From Desulfobacter hydrogenophilus (GTDB lineage: Bacteria; Desulfobacterota; Desulfobacteria; Desulfobacterales; Desulfobacteraceae), in contig NZ_CP036313.1 in assembly GCF_004319545.1 (NCBI RefSeq), forward strand, positions 372,001-436,000: 64,000 nt of DNA, read 5' to 3'. This document shows, piece after piece, positions 1 through 8,699 of the stretch. Below the pieces are notes generated by a model. The model saw only the letters and a list, made by a program, of their open reading frames with translations, made no database searches and was not told where the DNA came from. Numbering within the stretch: the stretch's first letter is position 1; each line of letters begins with the position of its first letter. A program made the translations under genes and the position numbers.

Positions 1-129
1 GTCCGACAGCGTAAAAGCAAATTTTTGACAACCGATTTTATTTTATAAAAAATGCCATGGCTGTACGCTAGGGATACTCTTTTTTTGTGTTTCGGCATTT
101 TACCCTGAAGATATGAAAGGAAGACGGCC

Positions 130-339
130 TTGTTACAAAAAATAAAACTCATCTCAGGATTGATTTTAGTGACCATCACATTGGTTATTTTTTTTCAGAA
201 CACTCAGGCTGTGGAAACCCATTTTTTATTTTGGACGATGACCATGCCCAGGGCCCTACTTCTGGTAATCACCATGCTCATTGGTATTTTTGTCGGCATG
301 TTGATCGCGTTTGCCCTGTCGGGGAAAAAGCGCCAATAG
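130..339 (+). CDS. LapA-domain (DUF1049) small inner-membrane protein
   Basis: This 69-residue protein has two hydrophobic segments (about residues 6-22 and 40-64) and ends in a short basic tail. The pattern is that of the LapA/DUF1049 family, whose Escherichia coli member takes part in lipopolysaccharide assembly with LapB. The first segment is followed by the family-typical FFQN stretch and the second begins after an M-P motif. The start is a TTG preceded by a GAAAGGAAG ribosome-binding site about 7 bases upstream; no in-frame ATG is nearby. No lapB lies next to it, so a role in envelope assembly is inferred from family membership only. Confidence 0.75.
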   Translation: MLQKIKLISGLILVTITLVIFFQNTQAVETHFLFWTMTMPRALLLVITMLIGIFVGMLIAFALSGKKRQ

Positions 340-400
340 CGGAAATTTTTAATTAGATCTCTGATCAGGGGGGGAGGAATAATATAGAATGGTCAAATCA

Positions 401-495
401 GGGGGACACGATATAAAATTAATGATTTAGTAAAGTGTCCCCGGAATTCAAGAATGATTTAGTAAAGTGTCCCCGGAATTCAACCCCCGGAATTC
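401..495. repeat. Palindromic GTGTCCCC repeats with a 30-bp tandem duplication
   Basis: GGGGGACAC at 401-409 pairs with GTGTCCCC at 434-441. The 30-bp block at 421-450 is repeated exactly at 453-482, and a third partial copy of its CCCCGGAATTCA tail follows at about 484-495. The cluster fills the gap between the LapA-like gene and the next convergent gene and resembles REP-like palindromes. No gene is visible in 340-509. Confidence 0.6.
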
Positions 496-509
496 AGAAA
501 TTTCGTTTT

Positions 510-1142
510 TTATATTTTTTCGTCGGGTAAACAATCCTTGAATTCTCTCTGAATTATGGGCATGAGACCTCTTTTTGAAATATCATTTGCAACAATTATC
601 AAAAACATCGCTGCCATTATAGAAACTCCATTTGATGCTTTTACTGTTTGAATAAGTAATTGAACAGGGTAGCCTTTACTATGTCTTTGGATTGCATGAA
701 TACCTCCATGGATGTAAGAACTAAGCGGTTTCCAAGAATATTCTTTGAACTCAAGTAATTGATCTAATAGGATTTTAGGGGCCTTGCCTTCAAGCTTTTT
801 TAACATTTCAGATAACATTGGTAGTTTTTGGGTCTTTCGTGCGCTCTCAGCAGTAAGTTCTGACATCAACTTTGAAACAGCAATGTCAGATGCTGAATAA
901 AAAACCCATAAAGCTCTTACAAAAGCCTCATACTGCAACCTGAGAAGACCAATAGATGAAGTGAAGTTACCTGATGCTAAAAGCATTTTCAAGCTTTCAG
1001 CATGTTCAAATGAAACGATGCTTAAGATCCTGCTTGCTTCGTTCTTAGGTGAATGGGATAGAAACTCAGTATTAATGTTTTGGAATAATTTTCTTTCAAA
1101 TTCTACTAAGCGACTTAATAGTTGATTAATTTTCATTTCCAT
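510..1142 (-). CDS. Uncharacterised protein, DUF6988/DUF5677-like
   Basis: This 210-residue, mostly helical protein has no signal peptide or membrane segment. A central LLRLQYEAFVRALW stretch and a later YIHGGIHAIQR motif resemble a family of unknown function seen in scattered proteobacteria (DUF6988/DUF5677-like; recalled similarity, not searched). The conserved histidines in the second motif could bind a ligand or metal, but no reaction can be assigned. The gene stands alone, convergent with the LapA-like gene and beside REP-like repeats, and its coding sequence is AT-richer than its neighbours, which may indicate transfer. Confidence 0.5.
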   Translation of the reverse strand: MEMKINQLLSRLVEFERKLFQNINTEFLSHSPKNEASRILSIVSFEHAESLKMLLASGNFTSSIGLLRLQYEAFVRALWVFYSASDIAVSKLMSELTAESARKTQKLPMLSEMLKKLEGKAPKILLDQLLEFKEYSWKPLSSYIHGGIHAIQRHSKGYPVQLLIQTVKASNGVSIMAAMFLIIVANDISKRGLMPIIQREFKDCLPDEKI

Positions 1143-1210
1143 TCAAATCATAACAGTTTAATTAGACAGAATGGGCCAATATGTTGATAGACGGATTCTG
1201 CCTATTGTAT

Positions 1211-1693
1211 TCACAGCTTGTAACCGATCATCCTCAGAAAATCTTTGCGTTTTTGAATATCATCCTGTGTTTCAACGCCTTTGGAAGAAAAACCGTCCAC
1301 CACCCCCAGGATACCCCTGCCCTGGTCGGTCTGGGCCATGATTACCTGGGTGGGGTTGGCTGTGGCGCAATGGATGCGCACCACCTCGGGAACAGCTTGG
1401 ATGGTGTTCACGATGTTGATAGGGAACATCTCTTTCATGAAGATAATAAAGGTATGGCCGGCTGACAGGGCCTGGGCGTTCTTTTTTGCAAGTTCCAACA
1501 TCTCTTCATCCGTGCCGGAATGGCGGATCAGGCACTCCCCGGAAGCCTCGCAGAACGCCACTCCGAATTTGGCGTTGGGCACGGTGCAGACAATGGCCTC
1601 ATGAATATCTTCAACGGTTTTGATAAAATGGGAATGTCCCAGGATAAAGTTGAGTTCTTCGGGATTTTCTATGGTTACGCTGATCAATTCCAT
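1211..1693 (-). CDS. Adenosine-specific kinase family protein (PF04008)
   Basis: This 160-residue protein matches the compact adenosine-specific kinase family (former DUF355) over its whole length. Family landmarks include the N-terminal strand ISVTIENPEELNFILGHSHF, a KFGVAFCEASG segment, and a late QGRGILGVVDG glycine-rich motif. Members known from archaea and anaerobic bacteria bind or phosphorylate adenosine; catalysis by this copy is inferred. The start ATG at 1693 has an AGGAGGAG ribosome-binding site directly upstream on the minus strand. It lies downstream of, and in the same direction as, the three-gene operon at 1837-7009 but is separated from it by a large inverted repeat. Confidence 0.85.
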   Translation of the reverse strand: MELISVTIENPEELNFILGHSHFIKTVEDIHEAIVCTVPNAKFGVAFCEASGECLIRHSGTDEEMLELAKKNAQALSAGHTFIIFMKEMFPINIVNTIQAVPEVVRIHCATANPTQVIMAQTDQGRGILGVVDGFSSKGVETQDDIQKRKDFLRMIGYKL

Positions 1694-1728
1694 TATATGT
1701 CTCCTCCTCGGGATTGAGTATTTTATTT

Positions 1729-1800
1729 TACCACGAAGGACGCGAAGTTCACGAAGATTTTAGAATACTAAACTTCGTGCTCTTCGTGAACTTCGTGGTA
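1729..1800. repeat. Large ACGAAG-type inverted repeat
   Basis: The arm at 1729-1756 (TACCACGAAG...CACGAAGA) is complementary to 1773-1800 (TTCGTG...CTTCGTGGTA), leaving a 16-base loop. Both arms consist of repeated CACGAAG units. The hairpin lies between the end of the operon at 1837 and the start of the adenosine-kinase gene. It could end or process the upstream transcript, but no T-run follows, so it is listed as a repeat rather than a terminator. Confidence 0.7.
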
Positions 1801-1836
1801 TTAATATGAAATCATCTTAACTATGTAACACTGACC

Positions 1837-3597
1837 TTATTCCAGTGACAAGGCGCCCCATGACAGATCAAACGCCTGGTCGTTCTGCTCCAGGTTAGTG
1901 ATCATAAGCGACGGCATAATCCATGCCTGGCCGTCATTGCTCTGGGCCACCCGGATTACGGGAAAAGCGGTCTGCCGGGCAATGGTTTTTACCGTCAGAA
2001 ACCGGGTGCTGTTTTCCCCTTCCGGAAATCGGGTAAACGCCAGGTGGTTGACATTGTTGTGTTCTGCCGATTTCTTGTAATTTTCAAACTCTTCCATATT
2101 GTAGATCCGCCCAGGAAGCACCTCCATCTGGGAGGTGGTCCGGGTATCCGTGTCCATGGAAATATAATATTTATGGTCATCCACACAGATTTCATACCCG
2201 TCATAAAGTGTGTACACATTGCCGAGAAGGGTAATCAGTTTTTCAAAATGGGATATTTTTTTGGCATAGCGCTCCCCTTCCTGATTTTTGCCCACATGCC
2301 GGTAATCGGCCATAAACAGGCAATGCTCGGGCAACAGCAGCAGTTCATCCTTATTGAACTCCTTGAGGATGTGCTTTTTAATGGCTTTTCTGACCTTTTC
2401 CGATTTGGTGGGGCGGCCTGAAATCAAAAAATAGATGCCGGACAAATTTTTGTCCTTGCGCCATTTATTGAGTAAGCTGGCCTGTTTGCCGCACAACAGT
2501 TCCAGAAACCGTGAAAAATCCCTTCCGATGAACCGATCATTGTCCCACCAGGGACCGGTTTCCTCCGGGGACCTATTCTGGGCAAAGGTGTCTGCAAAAT
2601 ATTCCCCGGCCTTTCTTTCGGAAAAGGATTCCTTTCGGTTCAGGGCTGTGGTAATGCCAAGAGCCGGGTCCTGGAAGGTATTGGCTAGAAGAACGCTGAC
2701 ATCTGTGGTCAGCCCGCCAATGTCAATGTGGCACACCACAAACTGAAGATTTTCGGCAGTGGGGTCACGCTGGGCAGCCTGGGAAAAAATAAAGTCCACT
2801 TCCTTTAAATCCGGCAGCCGGTCTTTTTGACCGGACAGGTCCCAGAACGGTAACAGCTTGATCAGGTTCAAAAAATAAAGCTCGCACGCCCCGCTTTCAT
2901 CGGCAGAAATATTAACAAAGGTTTTACGCAAATGCCTAAGATCACTTGGAAACAACCATTTCCATTTCCGGTCCGAGGATAGGTTCATGCACACGGAATA
3001 GATATTTTCCCTGTATCCGTTTCTTAAATTTTCAATGAACAGATCCGGTACCGTAACCCGAATTTCTGTGATCACCGGAATGGCAGGGCCGTTCCAGGGC
3101 CGATCCTTATTCGGGTCGGTGATATATTTGAAACTGTGTTCAAGAATTTTTTTGATGTAAAGCTTAAACTGAGGCACATCGCCCCGGTAAGCGGCAAATT
3201 TGGAGGCAAATTCATATTTGGCGCTTTTAACTATCTGGCTTGAGCTGACATGCTCTTCACCCATATTGGGCACAAAGGCAAAATCTCGCTCATCACCGGA
3301 AGGCGGATTGATAAAGGCCGAAGGAAATCCGCCCTGGGCATCGGAGTCGCCATGGACTACATACTGCCATGAGTCGGTGATTTTATCCCGGCCAAAGCTG
3401 CAGGGCCAGCACAACACACTGGTTCGGTAGGAGCCGAAATCAATGAAAAGAATATATTCCTCGTGGTTCTGGATGTCCCTTGGGGTACGCCCGGCAATGG
3501 TTTCATAGTAAAGTTTACCGTCATCCTCCAGCTCCATCTGGAACTGATCCACTTCCTTTTTCTTGCTTTTGAACAGGTTAAACCACATCTTGGGCAT
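1837..3597 (-). CDS. Actin/Hsp70-fold (ASKHA) ATPase-like protein, SrfB-like
   Basis: This 586-residue soluble protein carries the nucleotide-binding signatures of the actin/Hsp70/sugar-kinase superfamily. Residues 50-62 (LFIDFGSYRTSVL) form the phosphate-1 loop, about 229-245 (ADESGACELYFL) the connecting helix, 289-302 (CHIDIGGLTTDVSV) the phosphate-2 loop, and 390-405 (LISGRPTKSEKV) the adenosine loop. The order and spacing are right for a complete ATPase domain. The nearest family I can name is virulence factor SrfB, which is longer, so the relationship is tentative. The start overlaps the end of the upstream gene by 20 bases, showing tight coupling. It is the last of three genes with the NTPase at 3578 and the membrane protein at 5132. 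The function is unknown. Confidence 0.75.
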   Translation of the reverse strand: MPKMWFNLFKSKKKEVDQFQMELEDDGKLYYETIAGRTPRDIQNHEEYILFIDFGSYRTSVLCWPCSFGRDKITDSWQYVVHGDSDAQGGFPSAFINPPSGDERDFAFVPNMGEEHVSSSQIVKSAKYEFASKFAAYRGDVPQFKLYIKKILEHSFKYITDPNKDRPWNGPAIPVITEIRVTVPDLFIENLRNGYRENIYSVCMNLSSDRKWKWLFPSDLRHLRKTFVNISADESGACELYFLNLIKLLPFWDLSGQKDRLPDLKEVDFIFSQAAQRDPTAENLQFVVCHIDIGGLTTDVSVLLANTFQDPALGITTALNRKESFSERKAGEYFADTFAQNRSPEETGPWWDNDRFIGRDFSRFLELLCGKQASLLNKWRKDKNLSGIYFLISGRPTKSEKVRKAIKKHILKEFNKDELLLLPEHCLFMADYRHVGKNQEGERYAKKISHFEKLITLLGNVYTLYDGYEICVDDHKYYISMDTDTRTTSQMEVLPGRIYNMEEFENYKKSAEHNNVNHLAFTRFPEGENSTRFLTVKTIARQTAFPVIRVAQSNDGQAWIMPSLMITNLEQNDQAFDLSWGALSLE

Positions 3598-5083
3598 CCT
3601 CTTTAATACGTCTTTCTACAAGGGTGAAATCGCCGCGTACCAGCATGTTGGGAACGTAAAATTCCGCCATGTTCATGATGATGTGGGGCAAATCCTTTTC
3701 CGCTGCACTCAAAAAACCTTTGTTTTCCGAGTCCAGTCGCTGGTGCATATTTTTCCACAGGACATCGGCAATGGCCTGGCTTTTGGGGGTGTCGGCCAGA
3801 AACTGGTCCAGGTACTGGGTGAATATAGCGTTCCAGAACCCTTTGTGGTCCTCAATCAGCCCCTCTTCGTTGTATTGGATCTCCCGGTCAAAAAAGTGCC
3901 GCAGGCTTTGGTAGGTATCGTTGAGAATGGATTTGCGCATGCGTTCCTTGACGTCGGCCACCTCATCATAACTTTCGATTTCATAAATCAGATCAACGGC
4001 CTGGGCATGCACCTTTGAAGCTTTTTTGATCCAGGGCATCAGAAACATATTGTCAAGGGCGTCTCTGATATTGGAGGTGGTGCAAATGTCGCCGAGCATC
4101 TGCCTGGACCAGGCGATACCGCCGTCCTTTTTGATCTCGTCCTTTATTTCACGTAAATTTTTGTACCGGGACAGATTGCGTATCCAGGTATCCACGTGGG
4201 GACCGGGGGATATAAAGCTCACCGGGTATTCGCTGTTGCAGGGGTTGATCAGCTGAACCACGGCTTCAAAGGATTTATAGCTTTTGAAATCGTTTTCAAG
4301 ATCCTGCTCCACATTGGTGTTTCCGCAATAGCTTGCCACGGCACTGTCCCCCTGCAGGGACAGGATCAATGGCAGTTTCTGATACGCGTGGGTGGTCTCC
4401 AGCACCATGCGATATTTTTTGAGAATGGCATCCAAGGGGTGGCCCGGGGGGATGGCGATTTTATGCTGGAAACAGGCCACAAGAATGCCCGGATAGCGCT
4501 CCAAGCAGTCCAGCATATTAGCCTGAAACCTTTCATGACGCTCCTTCTGGAATTCAACGGCGTCCGCACCCTCTTTAATGCCGGGATATTCAATGGCCGG
4601 CAATGTCATGGGGGTCTGGTCTTCGGGCACGGCCACCCGGATGAGATAATCCTCCGGCTCTGCCCCGGAAGAAAGGTCATACAGGCGGTTGAACTGCTCC
4701 TGGGTTAAGCGGTCCCGGATCACATTACCCGTGGAAATACTGATCTGGCTGACCACCACTTCGTCGGTCCAGGATACCGGTTCCACAAGACAGGGAACCG
4801 CCGTGTTCTCCGAGGTGTTGCGCTGCTTGACCGCAAACAGCCCGCGAAGCGTGTCATTGTCAAACAGGTCCAGAAGATAACTGGTCTTAAAGGATTTATC
4901 TGTGCCCGTAATATGGACATATACGGGCAAATCCGTTTCCGGTGCCGTTTTCAAGCACATTTGGCAGCGTTCAATGACCTTGTCCACTCGGTCTGTCTGC
5001 CGGGCCGGCAGCTCGGCAAGTTGCTGAACAACCTCCTTGATGCCGTTCTGGATTTTCAAAAGCCGGTCTGTGTTGTCAAACAT
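3578..5083 (-). CDS. Degenerate P-loop, dynamin-like NTPase of the three-gene cassette
   Basis: This 501-residue soluble protein has a Walker-A-like loop at residues 60-68 (GTDKSFKTS), in which the usual glycine before Lys is Phe. A possible switch-I threonine lies in RNTSENTAVP (about 88-97), and a strand-plus-PG element IEYPGIK (about 164-170) sits where GTPases have DxPG. The remaining 300 residues are helical and contain no transmembrane segment. The layout recalls dynamin-like or SrfC-like GTPases, but the core residues deviate, so nucleotide hydrolysis is not assured. It lies 48 bases downstream of the membrane-protein gene and overlaps the actin-like ATPase gene by 20 bases, so the three are probably co-translated and may form one complex. 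Confidence 0.6.
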   Translation of the reverse strand: MFDNTDRLLKIQNGIKEVVQQLAELPARQTDRVDKVIERCQMCLKTAPETDLPVYVHITGTDKSFKTSYLLDLFDNDTLRGLFAVKQRNTSENTAVPCLVEPVSWTDEVVVSQISISTGNVIRDRLTQEQFNRLYDLSSGAEPEDYLIRVAVPEDQTPMTLPAIEYPGIKEGADAVEFQKERHERFQANMLDCLERYPGILVACFQHKIAIPPGHPLDAILKKYRMVLETTHAYQKLPLILSLQGDSAVASYCGNTNVEQDLENDFKSYKSFEAVVQLINPCNSEYPVSFISPGPHVDTWIRNLSRYKNLREIKDEIKKDGGIAWSRQMLGDICTTSNIRDALDNMFLMPWIKKASKVHAQAVDLIYEIESYDEVADVKERMRKSILNDTYQSLRHFFDREIQYNEEGLIEDHKGFWNAIFTQYLDQFLADTPKSQAIADVLWKNMHQRLDSENKGFLSAAEKDLPHIIMNMAEFYVPNMLVRGDFTLVERRIKEDAQDVV

Positions 5084-5131
5084 ATGATTAAATAAAACTC
5101 CTTGATGCTGAATTTTTCAAAACGTTTGGGC

Positions 5132-7009
5132 CTAGGGAATCTTCACAATCTGATAATTTCCGTCTTGGGCCTTTACGATTTTAAGCTCGGTGTCGTTGGC
5201 CTTGAGGGTCATGTCTGTAATGTCATGACGGAAACACAGGGTGATGCTGTCCCTGGATACCATAAAAGTAAACGGGTTGAACAGGTTGACACTGGCCTTC
5301 TCAAAGGTGGTTGAGGTGCCATCCCTGAAGGTTGCCTTAAAGCTGTCCAAGGGCTCAAACAAGCGAATGATATTGGTGGTGCCGGGCGTAATCGTGACGG
5401 ATTGAACCGAAAAACTGTCATCCTTGGAAAGCTGAATCAAGGTGGTATTAAACTGGATGGGGTCCCGCTTTAAAGACACATTTGCCTTCTGTTCAAAGGA
5501 TGACTTGGTGATCAAGTTGGACAGCACCAGGCTTGTGATGGGATCATTGGTCTGGATACCGTATTTTCCCTTTGCATCCCCCATGAGCAGTTCCCGATGG
5601 ACACTAACCTTAATCCGGTCCTGGGAGACCCTGGACAACTTCAGGGTGTTGATCCGCTTTTGAATGATCTCAAGCTGGTTGGTCTGGCCGGTTTCCGTGC
5701 TGAAATAGGTCAGGGTGCTGTCCGATAGTTTCAGTCCCCCTGCCTGGTTGTCATCAAACGCATACCAGGCCATGTCCGAAGGCAGTCCATTGTCAGCCAG
5801 CACCAGGTGTCCGATACGTTTGGGCACCAACGTGGCGCTGCCCTGGTGGAAGAAGGCTGCAAAATCAAGATTACCGGAACTGTTGCTCCGGGTGAGCAGG
5901 TACCAGGATTTACCGTTAAGTTTTGTGTCAATGCGAAGAGGCGTAAAGGTGTATACATTTTCCAGAAAGCCCTTCATCTTGTAGCTGATGCGGTCACTGG
6001 CCATAAGTTCTGCAAAGGCATTTTCATCCCGGATCTTTTTGAAATCATGGTAGGAGATCATGTTCCGCTTCATGTAATTGGAGATTTCAGTGTGCTTGAT
6101 GTTTAAGTCCCCGACCTTGAAATAAAAAATATTGGAAGCATACCCGGACTGGATGGTTGAATAAATCCGTGCCTGACGCATGAATTCCGTACCTGCCAGA
6201 ACCTCCCTGCGGGAGCTGATCAATTCATCAACCTGACTGTTATAATTAAAATATACAAACAAAATAAGCCGGTTGCCCCGGTTCATGTCCGTCTCTCCGT
6301 CCTGACGGTAATCGGGCAGGGTCATGGTATGCAGCATGGACGAGACATATTCAGTTTTTAAAAGCTTTTTAGCCACATCTTTCTGTTCCGGCTCTCCCTC
6401 AGACAGCCAGGCATGTAATTCGGGAAATACGGATTCGTAAAACTGCATTTCAGGACCGGAATCCTTGCCGATGCTGCTGACAAAGGGAATCGTTTTTAAC
6501 AGGTTGCCATATTTGAATCCGGCAAAAACGGCCAGAGAAATAAACAAAAGCGCCGCAATCCAGGGAAACCAGCGCCGTTTCATTTTGCTGATGCCTTTTT
6601 GCTTCTGGAGCGTCGAAAGCAGGGCAGTGACGCGTTCCTTACCCATATAGGTGTCATCATGCACCACGTTGCCCCCGTAAGCCACAAGGCTTTTCTTTTT
6701 ATCCGCAGATCGGAAAAAAGCCCAGGCATACCCGATATTATCGCCTCTGGCAACACGGACCGTCAGGTAATCCACCAGGGCTTTGCGTTCCGACCCGGTG
6801 AGCTTATTAATGGATACGGGCTCCATGTCCGGATCAAGCTCGATCATCCCATTCACCGGAATAATCCGGATTTCCATCTGGGGGGCAATGCTCTGGTAGC
6901 GTCGGACATCCTGGAAAAAAGTGCACTCCGGAGGGATCTGTGCCTTGTATATTAATGGACTGTCACTGACCTTTATAACCGACAGTTCAAACTCACTTAA
7001 ACGTGCCAT
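5132..7009 (-). CDS. Single-pass membrane protein of the ATPase/NTPase cassette
   Basis: This 625-residue protein has a cytoplasmic N-terminal domain (about 1-140), a basic stop (MKRR), one hydrophobic segment at about 147-168 (WIAALLFISLAVFAG), and a long C-terminal region of about 455 residues predicted to be outside the cytoplasm. The C-terminal part alternates strands and short loops with no motif I recognise and few cysteines. It is the first gene of the operon, reading from a 265-bp divergent gap shared with the flavin oxidase at 7275. By position it probably anchors the two cytoplasmic NTPases to the inner membrane and presents an exported domain; this is inference. The start ATG follows a GGAGAATTACCCC ribosome-binding region. 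Confidence 0.6.
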   Translation of the reverse strand: MARLSEFELSVIKVSDSPLIYKAQIPPECTFFQDVRRYQSIAPQMEIRIIPVNGMIELDPDMEPVSINKLTGSERKALVDYLTVRVARGDNIGYAWAFFRSADKKKSLVAYGGNVVHDDTYMGKERVTALLSTLQKQKGISKMKRRWFPWIAALLFISLAVFAGFKYGNLLKTIPFVSSIGKDSGPEMQFYESVFPELHAWLSEGEPEQKDVAKKLLKTEYVSSMLHTMTLPDYRQDGETDMNRGNRLILFVYFNYNSQVDELISSRREVLAGTEFMRQARIYSTIQSGYASNIFYFKVGDLNIKHTEISNYMKRNMISYHDFKKIRDENAFAELMASDRISYKMKGFLENVYTFTPLRIDTKLNGKSWYLLTRSNSSGNLDFAAFFHQGSATLVPKRIGHLVLADNGLPSDMAWYAFDDNQAGGLKLSDSTLTYFSTETGQTNQLEIIQKRINTLKLSRVSQDRIKVSVHRELLMGDAKGKYGIQTNDPITSLVLSNLITKSSFEQKANVSLKRDPIQFNTTLIQLSKDDSFSVQSVTITPGTTNIIRLFEPLDSFKATFRDGTSTTFEKASVNLFNPFTFMVSRDSITLCFRHDITDMTLKANDTELKIVKAQDGNYQIVKIP

Positions 7010-7274
7010 ATGGGGTAATTCTCCTTAAGCAATAGCCTTGTTCTTTTTACCGTACCTTTTTATCACTACCGTCCTGATAAAGCAAAAAAACATATCATAT
7101 AAGTAACTGAAAAAACAGGGTTGAAAAAAGGAAAAAATGATTTAAGCAAAGCGTGTTGACCTGCATAACTACGGTTGATACAGGTATATTCATTGTCAAA
7201 ATCGTTGATTTTTCAATTTCAAAGGGGCATAACCTTTTCATTAGCCTATTCACCCCAGTGAAATTTAAAAATTT

Positions 7275-8354
7275 ATGAAAAAAGTTGATACAATAATTGT
7301 CGGAGCGGGACTAAGCGGCATGGCCTGTGCCGCCCGGCTTGTGGCGCAAAATAGATCCGTGATTGTTCTGGAAGCCAGATCCAGGATCGGGGGCAGAATT
7401 TTATGCCCGGCACATCAAAATTTCTTTGCAGATTTAGGTCCCTCCTGGTTCTGGCCCATGGTCAACCCGGAAGTATCCGCCCTGGTACAGGATCTGGGAT
7501 TAAAAAGCTATCCCCAGTTCGAACAGGGTCTTGCATTGTTTGAAACCAAAGCAGGCGATATCCAGACCGTATCCGGCTGCCCCATGGAACCGCCGGCCTT
7601 CCGCCTTGAGGGCGGCATGATGGCCCTTATCAAAGGACTGTTTGCGCAAATTGGGGCACAGATCATCCGCCTGGACCACCCGGTCTGTGAAATCCGGCAT
7701 CTGGACAATGGGTGTCGGGTCACGGTGGGGCACCTTGACCAGCCGCCCAGGTGTACACTGTCCGCTTCAAATGTCATTCTTGCCCTGCCCCCCAGGCTTG
7801 CGGCCCGGTCTATTCTATTTACCCCGGACCTTTCCTATGACCTAACCCAGGCCATGCTGAAGGCATCCACCTGGATGGCCGGACATGCTAAATTTTTTGC
7901 CCTGTATGACCAGGCATCCTGGCGCATGATGGGGCTTTCCGGCCAAGCGTTCAGTCAGCGCGGCCCTCTTGGGGAGATCCATGACGGATCCGGTGCCGGT
8001 GATAGTCCCTATGGGCTGACAGGCTTTGCAGGTATTCCTGCCCTGAGAAGGAAGGACGAAAAAACCATGTCCCGAGCCATCCTTGACCAGCTTGCGCAGC
8101 TTTTCGGACCCGATGCGGCACTGCCCCTGGCCCTTTATTACAAAGACTGGTCCAGGGAATCGTTTACGGCCACGGAATACGACAAAAAGTCCTGCCACAA
8201 CCATCCTGAATTTTACCCGCCAGGCGGAAAAACAAGTATCTGGAACAACACACTTCACTTTGCAGGTACCGAAACCGCAGGCCAATTCGGCGGCTACCTT
8301 GAAGGGGCACTTGTCAGCGCCCGGCGGGCGGCTGATGCGGTGTCAATCAATTAA
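7275..8354 (+). CDS. FAD-dependent amine oxidase (flavin monoamine oxidase family)
   Basis: This 359-residue protein begins with a Rossmann FAD-binding motif (IIVGAGLSGMACAARL, residues 6-21), then the EARSRIGGRI segment that contacts FAD. It ends with the second FAD motif (LHFAGTETAGQFGGYLEGAL), as in monoamine oxidases, phytoene desaturases and related enzymes. It is shorter than animal MAO (about 450-500) but of a normal length for bacterial family members. The reaction would be FAD-dependent oxidation of an amine or related C-N or C-C bond; the substrate cannot be read from sequence. It is divergent from the three-gene ATPase cassette and stands before the YbjQ/M48 operon. No signal peptide is present, so it should act in the cytoplasm. 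Confidence 0.85.
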   Translation: MKKVDTIIVGAGLSGMACAARLVAQNRSVIVLEARSRIGGRILCPAHQNFFADLGPSWFWPMVNPEVSALVQDLGLKSYPQFEQGLALFETKAGDIQTVSGCPMEPPAFRLEGGMMALIKGLFAQIGAQIIRLDHPVCEIRHLDNGCRVTVGHLDQPPRCTLSASNVILALPPRLAARSILFTPDLSYDLTQAMLKASTWMAGHAKFFALYDQASWRMMGLSGQAFSQRGPLGEIHDGSGAGDSPYGLTGFAGIPALRRKDEKTMSRAILDQLAQLFGPDAALPLALYYKDWSRESFTATEYDKKSCHNHPEFYPPGGKTSIWNNTLHFAGTETAGQFGGYLEGALVSARRAADAVSIN

Positions 8355-8381
8355 ATTTATAAAAAATCCAGGAGAAAAAAA

Positions 8382-8696
8382 ATGCTGATGACAAACACCG
8401 AAGAAATACCAGGAAAAAGAACAACGGCATTCCATGGCGTGGTGTCGGGCAGTACGGTGCGGGCCAAACATGTGGGCCGTGACCTGATGGCATCATTTAA
8501 AAACATTTTTGGCGGGGAGCTTAAGGGGTATACCGAGCTTTTGCAGGAATCCCGGGAACAGGCCATCGAACGGATGATTTCCCAGGCCGAGCAAATGGGG
8601 GCCAACGCCGTTGTCAATCTCCGCTTTTCAACTTCGTCCGTGGCTGCAGGGGCGGCCGAACTTTACGTTTACGGCACTGCCGTTACAGTGGAGTAG
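8382..8696 (+). CDS. YbjQ/UPF0145 family protein
   Basis: This 104-residue protein matches the YbjQ (UPF0145, putative heavy-metal-binding) family. It has the GVVSGSTVRAKHVGRDL opening, the FGGELKGYTELLQESREQA core helix and the GANAVVNLRFSTS strand. The biochemical role of the family is not established; members form pentameric rings. An AGGAG ribosome-binding site lies 8 bases before the ATG. It is the first gene of a three-gene unit with a second YbjQ-like gene 3 bases downstream and an M48 peptidase. Confidence 0.85.
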   Translation: MLMTNTEEIPGKRTTAFHGVVSGSTVRAKHVGRDLMASFKNIFGGELKGYTELLQESREQAIERMISQAEQMGANAVVNLRFSTSSVAAGAAELYVYGTAVTVE

Positions 8697-8699
8697 GTC

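Noticed and set aside
1837..7009. Naming the three-gene operon srfABC
   Set aside because: Fold-level resemblance to SrfB and SrfC is visible, but lengths and motifs differ and no search could be run, so no gene symbols were given.
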